Assembly (NCBI RefSeq): GCF_001039355.2
Contig: NW_019776079.1
Coordinates: 1,399,744 to 1,456,732 of the forward strand
Origin: Lingula anatina
Taxonomy: Eukaryota > Brachiopoda > Lingulata > Lingulida > Lingulidae
Direction of reading: 5' to 3'
DNA: 56,989 bases
A model generated the notes under the pieces. It made no database searches, had not been told where the DNA came from, and saw nothing but the letters and a program-made list of their open reading frames with translations. Positions 45,094-56,989 of the stretch are shown one piece after another. A program made the position numbers and the translations under genes. Each line of letters opens with the position of its first letter. Position 1 is the first letter of the stretch.

Positions 45094-47770
45094 CCACCCC
45101 ACAAACTTGTAAATCGAGGTCATCGAGCCTGATTTGATTTTTAAATCATAACAAATTTCAGTATGTCTGCTTTTTGAAATTTATATGTTTACAAAAAATA
45201 TTATTATGAGCTTTGAAAAACTGTTTTATGCAGCCATGCTTAAAACCTTTGAATATTTTATAATTACAGTTATAAAGATACTGTTAAAATATATATTTCA
45301 AAAATTCTCTTGAAGATTATCAATTATTATGGAGAATATATCATTTAGCTAAAAGGAAAATTTCATTTTATGCCTGGTATACTTTTAAAGAAAAGAGATA
45401 CATTTGTACGTCATTGTACATGTGTGCAATTAGAACATAAAAACCTTAAGAGTCTTTAATCAGCATTCCATTCTATGTGTAGTGTTTTTTAGCGCAAGTC
45501 ATCTTTTGCTCGAGCTACCACGTTTATGAAAGGTTTTATTTGCATCATGGTTTATAAAGATGAAAACTAGGGCATTCAAGGAATAAAATGTCTGTTTTTC
45601 ACAAGAATGTCAACCTATAAGATTAGGTTGGTACTTATTACTCTCCCTAGTTGAAGTACAGCCTGATCTAGACCTGTGATTGGCTTACCCTCTCCCAGGG
45701 CGACCGATATTACAGGCATATTTTCCACCAGAAGATTGACTACATTAAGGCAGAGACATAATCTGCAAATATCTAGTGAAAAACCAATCTGTTGTCCTGG
45801 TAGAGGGCATGATTGGTAAATTTCAGTGATAACTAAAGCAGGGTAGCTTTAGAGAAGGCACCTTTTTAGCAGATCGTGATACATGTATAAAATGGGAAGT
45901 AGTATCGTGTACATGCAAGTAGAACAGAAATATTGTGGCATTTGAAGTAGTGCAATTCTCTTGTTTGTTTTTTTAATGGAAGACAAAAACATTATTTATT
46001 ATAGTAGATCCAAATATATAATATAAGGATAAGCGCAAGAAAACTGGTTTTGGTTTCATAGTTTAAGTTGAAGACGTTTGCAATCAATAAAAAACAGACA
46101 TTGATAATAAACTTTTTTTGTTTTTTCTTATTCTTCTTTTTGATGTTACATTTTATTGTGGTGTTTGTTGTCTCATTGTGTGACAGGTTTATACTGTTCT
46201 CAAGCGCTCCATTGAAACCCTGAGTTTAAGAAGTCCCCAGAATATGGTACCGACAGAGACCTGCTATATGTGACAGTGGTGGACTCAGGGACGTGTCAGG
46301 AGGCCCTGACAACCCCCCCCCCCCCTTAAATAATCCTGGGTCCGCCCCTGTGTAATAGGAGAGAAGTGGGTCTCCTGGTGCACAGATGTACCCTCCAAAA
46401 CTCAGGGTGTTAGGTTTCACCCCTGATGTGTGCCCAGTAATAACTACAGCTTACCGTGCTGATAACCGTATTGGAAAAACCACACAGCTGGCTTCACAAA
46501 ATTGACATTCTGGTAAAACGCCATAATTTGATTTATTTCTCTCAAAAACTTCCTCAGTTCGATCTTATAACCTGATATTTAATGGAATGATTTATCAAAT
46601 ATATCTGGATGAAGATATAAATGGAATAAAAAAAATACCAAAAGCAAAAACTATTGTCATTGTACATTATATCTGTTGGTTATTTATTATTATTATTATT
46701 GTCGCAGATTTTGCAAACACGATTTAACAACGGAAATCGTACAGCTACTAAACCAAGTTAATTGGGCCCATCTCGCGTGCTCTTCATCACTAGATTACTT
46801 CACCAAAAGACCTATTTGTCGGAGTTCCAAACTGATAGCTTGAACATGGATAGTGTGACTAGCTTTGCTGGTGGTTTTTAATATTTGCCAAGGTTTACTG
46901 GTAAAGCGTGTAGTCCGTATTCATAAATGTTTAGTAAAACAATGTCACAAGCCATACACACTCAGTGGTCTTTGAGTATGTCTGTCTTTGTATCTGTCAA
47001 GCCTTATTATAAAAATGCCATGTAATGCAACTGAATAAATGAAAGAAACAAACAAACAAAAAACATAACTTGCATTTTTATTCTAGTTATTCTGTTTACC
47101 ACTTGGTGGAATATTGCCAGTTCGACATTTCAGACAGACGGACAAACACACATTAACTAAGATGGAAATACAGTGAAGTGCTAAATCACAAAGTATTAAA
47201 TACAACATATTACATAAATATTTGTCATTTTTTAAATAAAAGCTTTCACTGCTCTAAATCTGGAATCGATTTCCTTTGAGCTTTATCAAAGTATCCCCTG
47301 GTCATTTTGAGGCAGTTACTGATACTTGCATCTGCTGGTAGATAATCTTAGTTGCATGTTACCCAGGTAATGTAAAAGATGTGAATGTATCCTCCAGCTC
47401 GTCCAACAGCTACGCTCTTAATTTGCACCAAGGCCCGTTCACACAAGGCTTTATTTAAAACGGATATAAGTCTAAAAAGCGCCATCAAACCAACAAGTTT
47501 AAATAACAGACATGGATTAAAATATCCGTGGTGAAAGGATAACACCAGTGTGAATCTACTTCTGAAATTCCTGATTTATTATGATTGCTTTCTTCGTATT
47601 TTATTATAGTATTTACATACAATATTTAAACGTATTCTTATTAGGTATCATTGTTATTTTATTTGATCATTCAAAACCATTCTTGTTGTCTGATGGCGCG
47701 CCGTAGACATTTGTTTTAAACAATTAATCGTCGGGATGTATTTAGATCTATATAACATTCAGACATAAGC
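45094..47770. other. Spacer between convergent GNS and APMAP genes
   Basis: Holds both 3' UTRs. AATAAA at 45582-45587 is a candidate GNS polyadenylation signal. A transposon-like fragment is at 46286-46350. No other gene seen. Confidence 0.5.
46286..46350. mobile_element. 65-bp fragment with CAGGG..CCGCCCCTG ends
   Basis: Starts CAGGGACGTGTCAGGAGG, contains a poly-C run, and ends CCTGGGTCCGCCCCTG. The ends resemble the CAGGGGCGGAT MITE family but the inside differs and no target duplication is seen. Confidence 0.45.
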
Positions 47771-50700
47771 TTATAGCTTATCCATTGAAAGTACTCCAAT
47801 GTAAGGTTGAGAAAAATGCCCAAGGAAAATCTTCCCGTCATGTGGAAAAGCCTCTGCTACATATCCTATGACGCTACCATCTGGGTCGTGAAAACTTTGC
47901 ACTATTTCTCCATTTTGGTCGATCTCAATAAACATGGCTCGCTTACTAATAAAGTAGTCATAGAGTCTCAATGGCGTTACCTGAAACATACAAACACAAG
48001 CACTTGAATTGTCTACTATAAAATATTACGGTAGAGCTTTTATATTTTGAAAAAAAAGTCAAATCCTTTTACATTAACGACAAGGAAAAATAAAAAACAA
48101 ATCGAATATATTTCATAACGAAATTGATGTATGTAAATATTCAATCAAGGAGATGTATAAAAACAAGGTCAATTTCGTTTATTCATCAACATACAGTCAC
48201 GTTACTTCAAGCTTTTCAGTGCATCTGCAGTGTCTTTTAAGGTTAAAAAACTTTTAAAACTTCAATCCAGAGTTTGCAAAGTTAAACTTTTAAGTTTAAA
48301 TTTAGATTATATACTTGCACTTAATGAATGTCGGCACTTACCTTGGCAATGAACCTTTTGAGACCAGGGAAGGGGGCAGTTAAATCAACAAAAGGCCCAA
48401 ACCGGCTCATCCCTTCGAACCGCAGCGCCGTCAGCCCCACGTAGAACGTCCCCTGGGGGGTCGGGTTGATGTTGTCCGGGTAGCCAGGCAAGTTCTCCGC
48501 CAGAATTTCTCGCACACCTGCCTTAGAACCCCTGAGGTGCAATCTGAAAGGTTCAACAAGCAAATTGACGTAAAGGGACACGAAAGCAGAGGTGTAATGG
48601 GAAAATATTTTGTCACATTTTATTGTGTAATTTTAAGCATGTATTTGAAAGATCTAGAGCCTTAAGTTTACAACGACAGGTCTTTTGTTGTCCAGAATCT
48701 ATACATTTTTTTAAATTCCTCTCTAGTAAACCAAATGCGTTTTACAAGATTTTTCAAGTATGATTTTTTTTATTAAATTTCATTTTACTGCCGCTCTGAC
48801 AAAAGTGTGGTACGAGGATATTGGCTCGTTGAAATATAGATAACAAAAATATGTTGATAATAAACAGATAAACGTAGGCTTAAGGAGCAATGAAACTTTG
48901 TCGACGCGCTTGCTCTTCGGAACCATCTAGCAGGTCAAGGAGACTTTCCTTTCTTAGACCCCATTTCCTGCGGGTTCACGCTAAATAGCTGTCAGCCGAG
49001 TGGGCACAAAAGTTAATTACCCCCTTACAGCTTGTAGTAGGCGGGACGGACATTTAAGCCGGATTCGGACAGTAATCTAGTGAGACTCCCCGCGGGGATA
49101 GATCGATCTAAAAGCTCTGGGAATACGCCCTTAGACGCTGGGACACCACTTACTTAGTTATCCTGGCCGCGGTCATCTCGACCACCAGAACATAGCTCTG
49201 GTCAGTACTGACCGCCACACCATTGGCCAAATAGAGTCCAGTTAACAGCGTCCGAACCTTTCTGGTTTTTACGTTGTATGCGAGAAGTCTGCCCATTGCA
49301 TTGGTCTCTAATACCTAAAGAAAAACGTACCTTTTTTACGTGGAGTTTTACTTGAACACATTTAAATGTATTACTTATTACCTTCCCTTACATCGAATGC
49401 CAGAGTATTGGAAACTATACTTGATCATGTCGAAAAAGATTTAATATAAACCACTGATCAATAAAATTCAGGGTGCTGTCGATTTTGTACGGCCCATACG
49501 GCCAACCTCCGCACTGACGCTGTATAAAAAGAGATGGTTTATATGTACGGGCACTATGCGGCCATCGCAAGGCAGATATAATCTAGTAAAGGCTTAAACT
49601 ACAATAATGTAACACAGAGAGGGGAAAGAAAGTTTTCAGTCCTTCTTAAAATCTTGAAATTTGTAATTGCGACCTCTTATTTCACGCGCTAGGGCCATAG
49701 CGATCACGCTATAGGCAAACCACCGTTTTGTAGCACCCACTTCCTTTAACATTCTCATTTTTTCTTTTTTCTTTTTTTTTTTTATAAAATCCGCCTTCTT
49801 TTTTTCAGTTTTCATACATGACATTCATTGAAATGACAAGTATATTATTCGATGTCTCGATATAAACTCACTGCATATTTGTATTGGTTCCTCTGCCACT
49901 TAGGCGTGGAGTCCGTGAAGTAAACCACCCCGTCCTTGGACACATCCAGACCGTTCAGAAAACGAAAGGGAAGCCCCTCGGATCCTGAAATTAAACATTG
50001 GGTTGATTAAGTACTACATGTAATTATTTAAAATTGTTTACCCCATCGGTTGTGTAATTTATTATATACATGTATGCTATATCCATATTTGATAAGTCTT
50101 ACGTGGAGTTCAGTACACCCATTGGATTATTGTAGAAAATGGACTGATATTGCAAGTTGGAGTCAGAGAACGCATTCAGAACAGAGGATCCGCGGAGTAA
50201 CTGATCCGCTGACTAAATATGGCCGACCACACTTAAAAGCAAACCGCTTAATCCCCTGATGGTCTCCCTGCCTCCACACGCGCCATTAAAACGGATTAAA
50301 TCACGGCTACGAGGTTTAATTGCAAGGCCCCGGTTTAATTGCAATACTCCTGCAGCATATCTAGTCCGCCGATCTGTTAGTCCACGGATCAACTAATTCT
50401 GAACGCGCTCCATACACAGCGTTCAAGGTGAACCTCACAAAGATTAAAACATCACATTTCGAACTTTTGAACTTCTTATCTGACACGTGGTGCATTGTAT
50501 TTTTCAAACGGGCTGGTTTAAACTGTATGTGTTCATGTACATGTGAGATGTCTTGACCTTCGCTCAATTACCAGGTCCTCGTTTTTGGTAAGGTCTCTTT
50601 TATCATCAGTTGAAAAGAGCAACACATTCATGATATGGGTTTAAAAAGATATTGATGAAGATTTGGACAGTATTTTACGCCACTAAAATTTTTGAGTAGT

Positions 50701-53700
50701 GAACCCTAAAGTCTTACTGTCAGAACATATAACATTTGATAGCAGGGAATGAAACGGAGGGCGACCTCAGTTGACATATATGTAAATACATAGGCGTAAG
50801 TGCCGGGGTGGAAGGTAGAGGCTAGGATCCCTCCCCTCACCCCTCAACATTTTCAGCTGCGACTGCCTAGCAGCAGGAAATCGAGGAGGCTAAGTGAAAA
50901 AAAAAACACAAATCATTCTTTTATTCTGATTATTACACCCTTATCCCCACCCACCCACCCACCCACACACACACACATCAGGGGCGGATCCAGAGATATT
51001 TTCTGACAGTCTTCCATATTATATTTATTGATCCATCCTCCATTTTTTGACCGTCTTCCGACAGAAAAAAATAGATAACTGTCAATGTAAACTTGAAAAT
51101 CTGACCGTCTTCTGGAAGACCCAGAAGACGGCCTAAATCCGCCCCTGCACATTTCTGCTTCCCATTCGCTAGAATGCTTGGCTTATCCTTGACTTCCTCG
51201 TGTGTTGGTGACCGGTCAATGACATTTCACTATCAGAGATAGATGACCTTCTGTAACACGCAGGGACACGCAGGAATTTCGATGTATTGTGTCTTTCTCC
51301 GTCTCCCTCTATATCGTGTTACTGGCAAGGGTTGTCCGGATGGGTTTTGATATACTTTTGTTAATAACCTGAATGCTATCAATCTGATTTCAAGAACTGA
51401 CAGTTATATCATTCGGACTTATATTATTATAAGATATTATTCTTATCTTTTTTTCTCCCCCCCCCCCCACGAAGTTATGTCATTCCACAAGCTGAATCAA
51501 GATTGTGCATTAGGCCTATAGGAAAAAAATCTTCAATCATTCATTATATGCCAATAAACTCTCTTTTACAGCCCCTCATTTAAAGTAAATTTGGCAGTCC
51601 ATTTTCTCAAGGTGTTTTCTTGGAAAAGAATGTGTGTGAGGCTCACAATCTCGTCTAAAGAACAGGGTATATAAAAACACGTTTGCTTCCCACAAGTACA
51701 TACAAACATAAAAAAAGAAAAAAATAAAGTTTCACCAATTTGCACCGCTTTTCTATTTTTAAATCAACTTTTTTTCTAATACCACCCAATAAATCTACAA
51801 CAAATTTGCCCGGTATACTTACCATTCTCGCTCGGTACTAGCGTCTCCATCTCCTGACTGGGGAGGTTAAGGCGCATCAATCCTTGGTATGCGTCCACAA
51901 AGTACAAGTGCCCGTCCGGCCCGATCTTCATTCCTTTGGGTCGACCACACATGGGCTCGTACGCCAGTGTCCCTGCACAATAATGGTGAAAGAATTATGA
52001 AATAATTGTTAAATAATGGTTAGAGAATACATGTTTTCACCTGCAGGACACGCTTGAAGTCCCAGATCTTACGGGAAAATCGTCCCTGTTACGGTTTGAT
52101 GAGTTTTTTTCGGTAATCTCTGAAACGCAGGGTGACATCGCAGAGTCAAATTGAAGGCCTCACGATTATTGCCGTCTGGGATTTTGAGTCTCAGATTAGT
52201 GAGCACGAATACCCGTATTCACGGCTCGGATCAAGATTTCATGGCACGGACTTATAATGACTAGCCACCAACAAGAAATTGGCAAAGTTCAAAATTGTCG
52301 GTAAAAGTCCCATTAAAAACCATGCAGGTTACATTGTACAATGTTTTAGTATTGTTAATGTTCTGAAAGTGACACTGGAAAGCAAGTAGAAAAAGGGCCC
52401 GCCGCCTGATGTGTTTTAAACATTAGTTGAAATCTAAGGCGCCATTCAGAACAGCAGACTAACTAGTCCGACGGCCAAATAGGGCCGACCCCCTTGAATA
52501 CTTCCCCAGGGGATATCTATTCAAGCTTCGTTCATGGTCGCCATACTCTGAATGGGTCCCCTATTCTGAATGGAGCCTTATAAATCTGCACTCCCACCCA
52601 GAATCGTGAGAGGCCTCGAACGAGAATTTACTTACCACATTCCGTCAAATTCTGTCCAGTTCTTCCCAATTCCTCCAAGTGATTACCGCGAAATCGGACT
52701 AATCTACCGTCATTCAGACCTGTGTATATATAACCTAGAGAAAGGAGAAAATATATTAGTTGAATCGAAAATAATTTTAGATTTTCATATTGTATATAAA
52801 GTGTTGTATGCCATATCCATTTACTTAATTGCATTTTGTGCTGTTTGTTTTTAAGGGCGTTTCGGCAAAAGCCAGTATTAAAAAAACTAAACCATTAGCT
52901 GCTGAAGGAAAACAGCACAATTGTTCGTCTCTGAATAAACTTTTTATGTTCATCGTCCTTCAACTTTGTTCTTTGCTATTCCTACACGCCCTCTCAGTGT
53001 ATAATTTTCTTTCTGTTCACGTAATATTTTACCAACATTCAGAACAGCGGATTAACAGATCCCCGGATCAAATATGGCGACTCACTAAAAAGCTTGCCGC
53101 TTAATTCCCGATTAGACACTAAATAGATTCCCCGTGAGGATTACGCAACAAGCGTACAAGTGGGTCGGTCATAGGTTATCCGCGGATATGGTAGTCCTCT
53201 GCTCTGCATGCGCTCTATGATGTAATCCGACCGGTTTAACCTGCATTCCTCTCCGTTTCTTACCGTTTTTATCCACCGTGAAGGACTCGGGTCCGGCTAA
53301 TCGACCCTCAAACCACCTCTCCGCCTTCTGTAACTTGTAGTTCACTGCTAGCGCGCCCTCCAGTCGGGGAGCGGGGGGATAGCTGATTAAAATAAAAATG
53401 TGGCACATGTATACACTGTTTGCTGCAACGATATTATTTTATTCCCCGTTATCTTTTGTGTTACATAATCAAAGAAATATATGTTGTGTGAGTGTATCAT
53501 ACTTTTTCGATATTTTTGTCTAAGTTTCATACGTCAAGCATGCCCAACTGTTTACGCCCAGGACTCATTAGTTTTCTTTGAAAGTGTACAAGTATAGAAA
53601 CAGTACTGTGAGTCACCGTCAGTGTCCCGAAACTCAGCATTGTAGTAAGAAGAAAAGATATTAAGAAATACAAAGCCGTGCCACCGGCAGTGATGTTAAA

Positions 53701-53831
53701 CTCAAGGTTCACAGGCTCAGGTCTATACTCACGTGAAGGGTTCTGGCTGTATTGGTGACGGGTAGAGATACAGGGCCACGCACGCTAACACTGCCACCGT
53801 CACTGCTATCACGTAGTGTTTCTTACTCTCC
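47771..53831 (-). CDS. APMAP: APMAP / strictosidine synthase-like membrane protein, first exon missing
   Basis: Homologous to adipocyte plasma membrane-associated protein, a type II membrane protein with a six-bladed propeller and reported arylesterase activity. Exons in coding order: 53733-53831, 53264-53382, 52636-52734, 51823-51972, 49872-49984, 49154-49314, 48342-48543, 47771-47980 (stop 47771-47773); all junction phases agree, giving 383 residues (human 416). The first recognised exon has the membrane segment YVIAVTVAVLACVALYLY. Family blocks are KLQKAERWFEGRLAGPESF, YTGLNDGRLV, CGRPKGMKIGPDG, FTDSTPKWQR, LANGVAVS, LPGYPDNINPTPQGTFYVG and QSFHDPDG. The short cytoplasmic N-terminus and ATG were not found in 53832-54702, and may have been lost at the join 54703. 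Introns hold at least four small transposons. Confidence 0.92.
48954..49136. other. 177-bp intronic presence/absence difference flanked by TTAGAC
   Basis: The second haplotype lacks the bases between TTAGAC at 48954-48959 and TTAGAC at 49131-49136, keeping one TTATAC-like copy near 55471. The insert has no inverted ends. Confidence 0.65.
50172..50406. mobile_element. MITE with ATTCAGAAC terminal inverted repeats
   Basis: The ends, about 45 bp each, are imperfect inverted repeats: GCATTCAGAACAGAGGATCC, and from the other end GCGTTCAGAATTAGTTGATCC, followed by GGACTAACAGATC-type sequence. Non-coding. Allelic copy at 56512-56722; relatives at 52440-52575 and 53035-53213. Confidence 0.75.
50979..51147 (+). 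mobile_element. 169-bp MITE with CAGGGGCGGAT termini, second copy
   Basis: Reverse complement of the element at 14810-14977 with few differences. Flanked by CACAT at 50974-50978 and 51148-51152, again a 5-bp duplication. It sits beside a CCCA/CA repeat in an APMAP intron. Confidence 0.85.
52440..52575. mobile_element. Short MITE, ATTCAGAAC family
   Basis: Starts GCCATTCAGAACAGCAGACTA and ends ATTCTGAATGGAGC, in inverted orientation. A second ACTCTGAATGG lies internally. In the APMAP intron before exon 52636-52734. Confidence 0.65.
53035..53213. mobile_element. MITE, ATTCAGAAC family
   Basis: Begins CATTCAGAACAGCGGATTAA and contains the family block TCAAATATGGCG. The right end (GTTATCCGCGGATATG..GCTCTGCATGCG) is more decayed. 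Confidence 0.55.
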
Positions 53832-54702
53832 CTAACAAAATGATAATATATACGAAATAGAGTTTTGTGTATATACGTGTATTTAAAATATGATCAAAAG
53901 GTAAATTACTTGTACTGAGATAAGTTCAACAAGAAGTGATTGGTGTATTTAATGTGTGTTTAAGATCGTGCTCTGGGTTACTTTAAACTCTTCTACTCAG
54001 ACGTGTAGAAATGACGCTTTGTAATTTTATTTCCGTGTTTCCCCATTTATTTTCTGCGTCATTTTGAAAAAAATTTATAATAAAAAATTGCAAGTATCAT
54101 CTATATCTAACTTGACACATACATCTATATACACATCTATAACATGGAACCCATCGAACCTGCGTGACGCATGCACAGGCGTATCTCACCTGATTTTTTT
54201 GTGTTCACATTATAAAAGCGGTCTGGAAATAAAGTCGGCGGATACCTAACGGAACATATGGCCAGAAAAACCACCTTTCGTTATTGGCTTTTGAGATAAA
54301 AATGTAGCTAACATCACCGCTTCAGCATAGACCAAGTGCTGACCTGAAATAGTATACTTGGCGAGCAGCTACCTTTTGAAAAAAGTTTTGTTTGTAAACA
54401 CACTACAAATACACACTACTAGCCAATGCGGCCTTGGGTTGCACCTAGAGCACACAGCTTTGCTTTCAGACAACAGTGTCCGCTCTGTATCTAGTATTTC
54501 GTTTTTAGGCAACAGTATCCATGTGTTTATAGTGATGCGTTTTCAGGCAATGTTCATCTTACACTATAGTGATTCGTTTTCAGACAATTTTGCACACCCG
54601 AACGTGGCAATTTCTCTTTCATTTAAACAGGTGCACTGACATTGTCCCTGGTCAGTCTGACCAGGCTGGTCTGACCGTAGACTTAAAGGTAGACGTGTGT
54701 TA
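53832..54702. other. APMAP upstream intron or flank; no exon recognised
   Basis: A non-coding first exon or the start-codon exon is expected here or beyond, but no ATG-containing exon with a matching donor phase stands out. A degenerate tandem repeat occupies about 54463-54595. Confidence 0.4.
54463..54595 (+). repeat. Degenerate tandem repeat, unit about 45 bp
   Basis: Three to four units sharing TAGTGATTCGTTTTCAGGCAA (variants CTAGTATTTCGTTTTTAGGCAA, TAGTGATGCGTTTTCAGGCAA, TAGTGATTCGTTTTCAGACAA). Confidence 0.6.
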
Positions 54703-54703
54703 N
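54703..54703. other. Assembly join (APMAP haplotype A to B)
   Basis: A single N. The following sequence restarts at the equivalent of 48294. Confidence 0.85.
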
Positions 54704-54752
54704 TGTTTAAATTTAGATTATATACTTGCACTTAATGAATGTCGGCACTTAC

Positions 54753-56325
54753 CTTGGCAATGAACCTTTTGAGACCAGGGAAGGGGGCAGTTAAATCAAC
54801 AAAAGGCCCAAACCGGCTCATCCCTTCGAACCGCAGCGCCGTCAGCCCCACGTAGAACGTCCCTTGGGGGGTGGGGTTGATGTTGTCCGGGTAGCCAGGC
54901 AAGTTCTCCGCCAGAATTTCTCGCACACCTGCCTTAGAACCCTTGAGGTGCAATCTGAAAGGTTCAACAAGCAAACTGACGTAAAGGGACATGAAAGCAG
55001 AGGTGTACTGGGAAAATATTTGGCACATTTTATTGTGTAATATAAAGCATGCATTTGAAAGAACTAGAGCCTTAATATTTTGAAATGGTAAGTGCGCGAA
55101 ACAGAATATATCTAGTTCTACATTAGAAAAAGGCATGCGTGCATCCACGCACACGCAAACACGTATACGTTAATCAGACAGAATTTACAAAGACAGTTCT
55201 TTTGTTGTCCAGAATCTATACAATTTTTAAATTCTTCTCTAGTAAACCAAATGCGTTTTACAAGATTTTTCAAGTATGATTTTTTAATTAAATTTCATTT
55301 TACTGTCGTGCTGACAAAAGTGAGGTATAAGGTAATTGGCTTGGTAAAATAAAGATAACAAAAATATGTTTATAATAAACAGATAAACGTAGGCTTAAGG
55401 AACAATGAAACTTTGTCGACGCGCTTGCTCTTTGGAACCATCTAGCAGGTCAAACAGACTTTCCCCTTTCTTATACGCTGGTGCACCATTTACTTGGTTA
55501 TCCTGGCCGCGGTCATCTCCACCACCAGAACATAGCTCTGGTCACTACTGACCGCCACACCATTGGCCAAATAGAGTCCAGTTAACAGCGTCCGAACCTT
55601 TCTGGTTTTTACGTTGTATGCGAGAAGTCTGCCCATTGCATTGGTCTCTAATACCTAAAGAAAAACGTACCTTTTTTACGTGGAGTTTTACTTGAACACA
55701 TTTAAATGTATTACTTATTACCTTCCCTTACATCGAATGCCAGAGTATTGGAAACTATGCTTGATCATGTCGAAAAAGATTTAATATAAACCACTGATCA
55801 ATAAAATTCAGGGTGCTGTCGATTTTGTACGGCCCATACGGCCAACCTCCGCACTGACGCTGTATAAAAAGAGATGGTTTATATGTACGGGCACTATGCG
55901 GCCATCGCAAGGCAGATATAATCTAGTAAAGGCTTAAACTACAAGAATGTAACACAGAGAGGGGAAAGAAAGTTTTCAGTCCTTCTTAAAATCTTGAAAT
56001 TTGTAATTGCGACCTCTTATTTCACGCGCTAGGGCCATAGCGATCACGCTATAGGCAAACCACCGTTTTGTAGCACCCACTTCCTTTAACATTCTCATTT
56101 TTTCTTTTTTATTTTTTTTTTTCATAAAATCCGCCTTCTTTTTTTTCAGTTTTCATACATGACATTCATTGAAATGACAAGTATATTATTCGATGTCTCG
56201 ATATAAACTCACTGCATATTTGTATTGGTTCCTCTGCCACTTAGGCGTGGAGTCCGTGAAGTAAACCACCCCGTCCTTGGACACATCCAGACCGTTCAGA
56301 AAACGAAAGGGAAGCCCCTCGGATC
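54753..56325 (-). CDS. APMAP: APMAP, three exons of the second haplotype
   Basis: Exons 56213-56325, 55494-55654 and 54753-54954 match 49872-49984, 49154-49314 and 48342-48543 in length and phase. One residue differs in the last (LHLKGSK against LHLRGSK). The donor of exon 55494-55654 is GTAAAT here and GTAAGT in the other allele. Introns match apart from a 177-bp deletion and an insertion of about 115 bp near 55075-55190. The last coding exon is absent because the contig starts inside the preceding intron. An allele, not a tandem paralogue, is the simplest reading. Confidence 0.85.
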
Positions 56326-56511
56326 CTGAAATTAAGCATTGGGCTGATAAGTACTACATGTAATGATTTAAAATTGTTTACCCCATCGGTTGTGTAATTT
56401 ATTATATATATATATGATCTATCCATATTTGATAAATCTTTTGTGGATTTCAGTACACCCATTGGATTATTGTAGAAAATGGAGTGATATTGCAAGTTGG
56501 AGTCAAAGAGC

Positions 56512-56722
56512 GCATTCGGAACCGAGGATCCGTTGACTAACTGATCTGCTGACTAAATATGGCCGCCCACACTTGAAAGCAAGCCGCTAAATCCCCTATC
56601 TGCCTGCCTCCACACGCGCCATTAAACGGATTATTCTCGGCTCCGAGGTTTAATTGCAAGGCTCCTGCAGCATATCTAGTCCGCCGATCTGTTAGTCCGC
56701 AGATCAACTAGTTCTGAACACG
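56512..56722. mobile_element. MITE, ATTCAGAAC family, allele of 50172-50406
   Basis: Same position in the second haplotype, with a shortened centre. The termini are CGCATTCGGAACCGAGGATCC and GTTCTGAAC. Confidence 0.7.
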
Positions 56723-56943
56723 CTCCACACACAGCGTTCAAGGTTAACCTCACAAAGATTAAAACGTCACATTTCGAACTTTTGAACTTCTTATCTGACA
56801 CGTGGTGCATTGTATTTTTCAAACGGGCTGGTTTAAACTGTATATGTTCATGTACATGTGAGATGTCTTGACCTTCGCTCAATACCAGGTCCTCGTTTTT
56901 GGTAAGGTCTCTTTTATCATAAGTTGAAAAGAGCAACAAATTC

Positions 56944-56989
56944 CCTCTCTCTCTCTCTCTCTCTCCCCCCCCACCCCCCCCCCCCCCCA
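56944..56989. repeat. (CT)n and poly-C at the window end
   Basis: CT run at 56945-56966 followed by C-rich sequence. Low-complexity contig end. Confidence 0.85.

Noticed and set aside
46226-46420. A 64-residue minus-strand frame containing PGLFKGGGGLSG
   Set aside because: It is the translation of a transposon end and poly-C run.

Overview
This is animal nuclear DNA: AT-rich, with intron-rich genes, GT-AG splice sites whose codon phases match exactly, long introns full of microsatellites and small DNA transposons, and proteins closest to known metazoan families. No operons, Shine-Dalgarno sites or phage/IS genes are visible. The repeats and gene set suggest a highly heterozygous marine invertebrate (non-vertebrate deuterostome or lophotrochozoan), but I cannot name the species.

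The sequence is a mosaic of allelic contigs. Single Ns at 2358, 4911, 6294, 8388, 16501, 36734 and 54703 are joins; at six of them (all but 36734) two near-identical versions of one locus are placed side by side or a contig is misplaced. A 149-N gap lies at 18729-18877.

Layout: (1) 1-8387 holds pieces of a WD40 + SOCS-box gene (plus strand) from two haplotypes. The 3' ends (1-788, 2359-2486) come before the 5' exons (5101-5639, 6295-8387), which sit wrongly inside an ABCD3 intron. (2) 4067-16122, minus: ABCD3/PMP70, 23 recognised exons, with the ABC-signature exon lost at a join; exons 1-3 recur as a second haplotype at 16893-18305. (3) 19989-21872, minus, and 30329-31396, plus: two divergent genes with single-exon coding regions for proteins I do not recognise, 8.4 kb apart. 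(4) 34947-35541, minus: a compact two-exon gene for a ZAR1-like 3CxxC zinc protein, with a tandem duplication upstream. (5) 38918-45093, plus: N-acetylglucosamine-6-sulfatase (GNS-like), 11 exons, lacking its first exon. (6) 47771-53831, minus: APMAP/strictosidine-synthase-like protein, 8 exons, with three exons repeated in a second haplotype at 54753-56325.

The genes do not form a pathway; they are ordinary neighbours (WSB-like/ABCD3 and GNS/APMAP are convergent pairs). I found no gene cluster that looks like a new system. The most interesting signals are: a WD40-SOCS protein with an N-myristoylation-type start and an allelic splice-site switch; two families of short transposons with filled and empty alleles in the same window; a minimal ZAR1-like gene; and perfect 90-bp and 40-bp palindromes in GNS introns.
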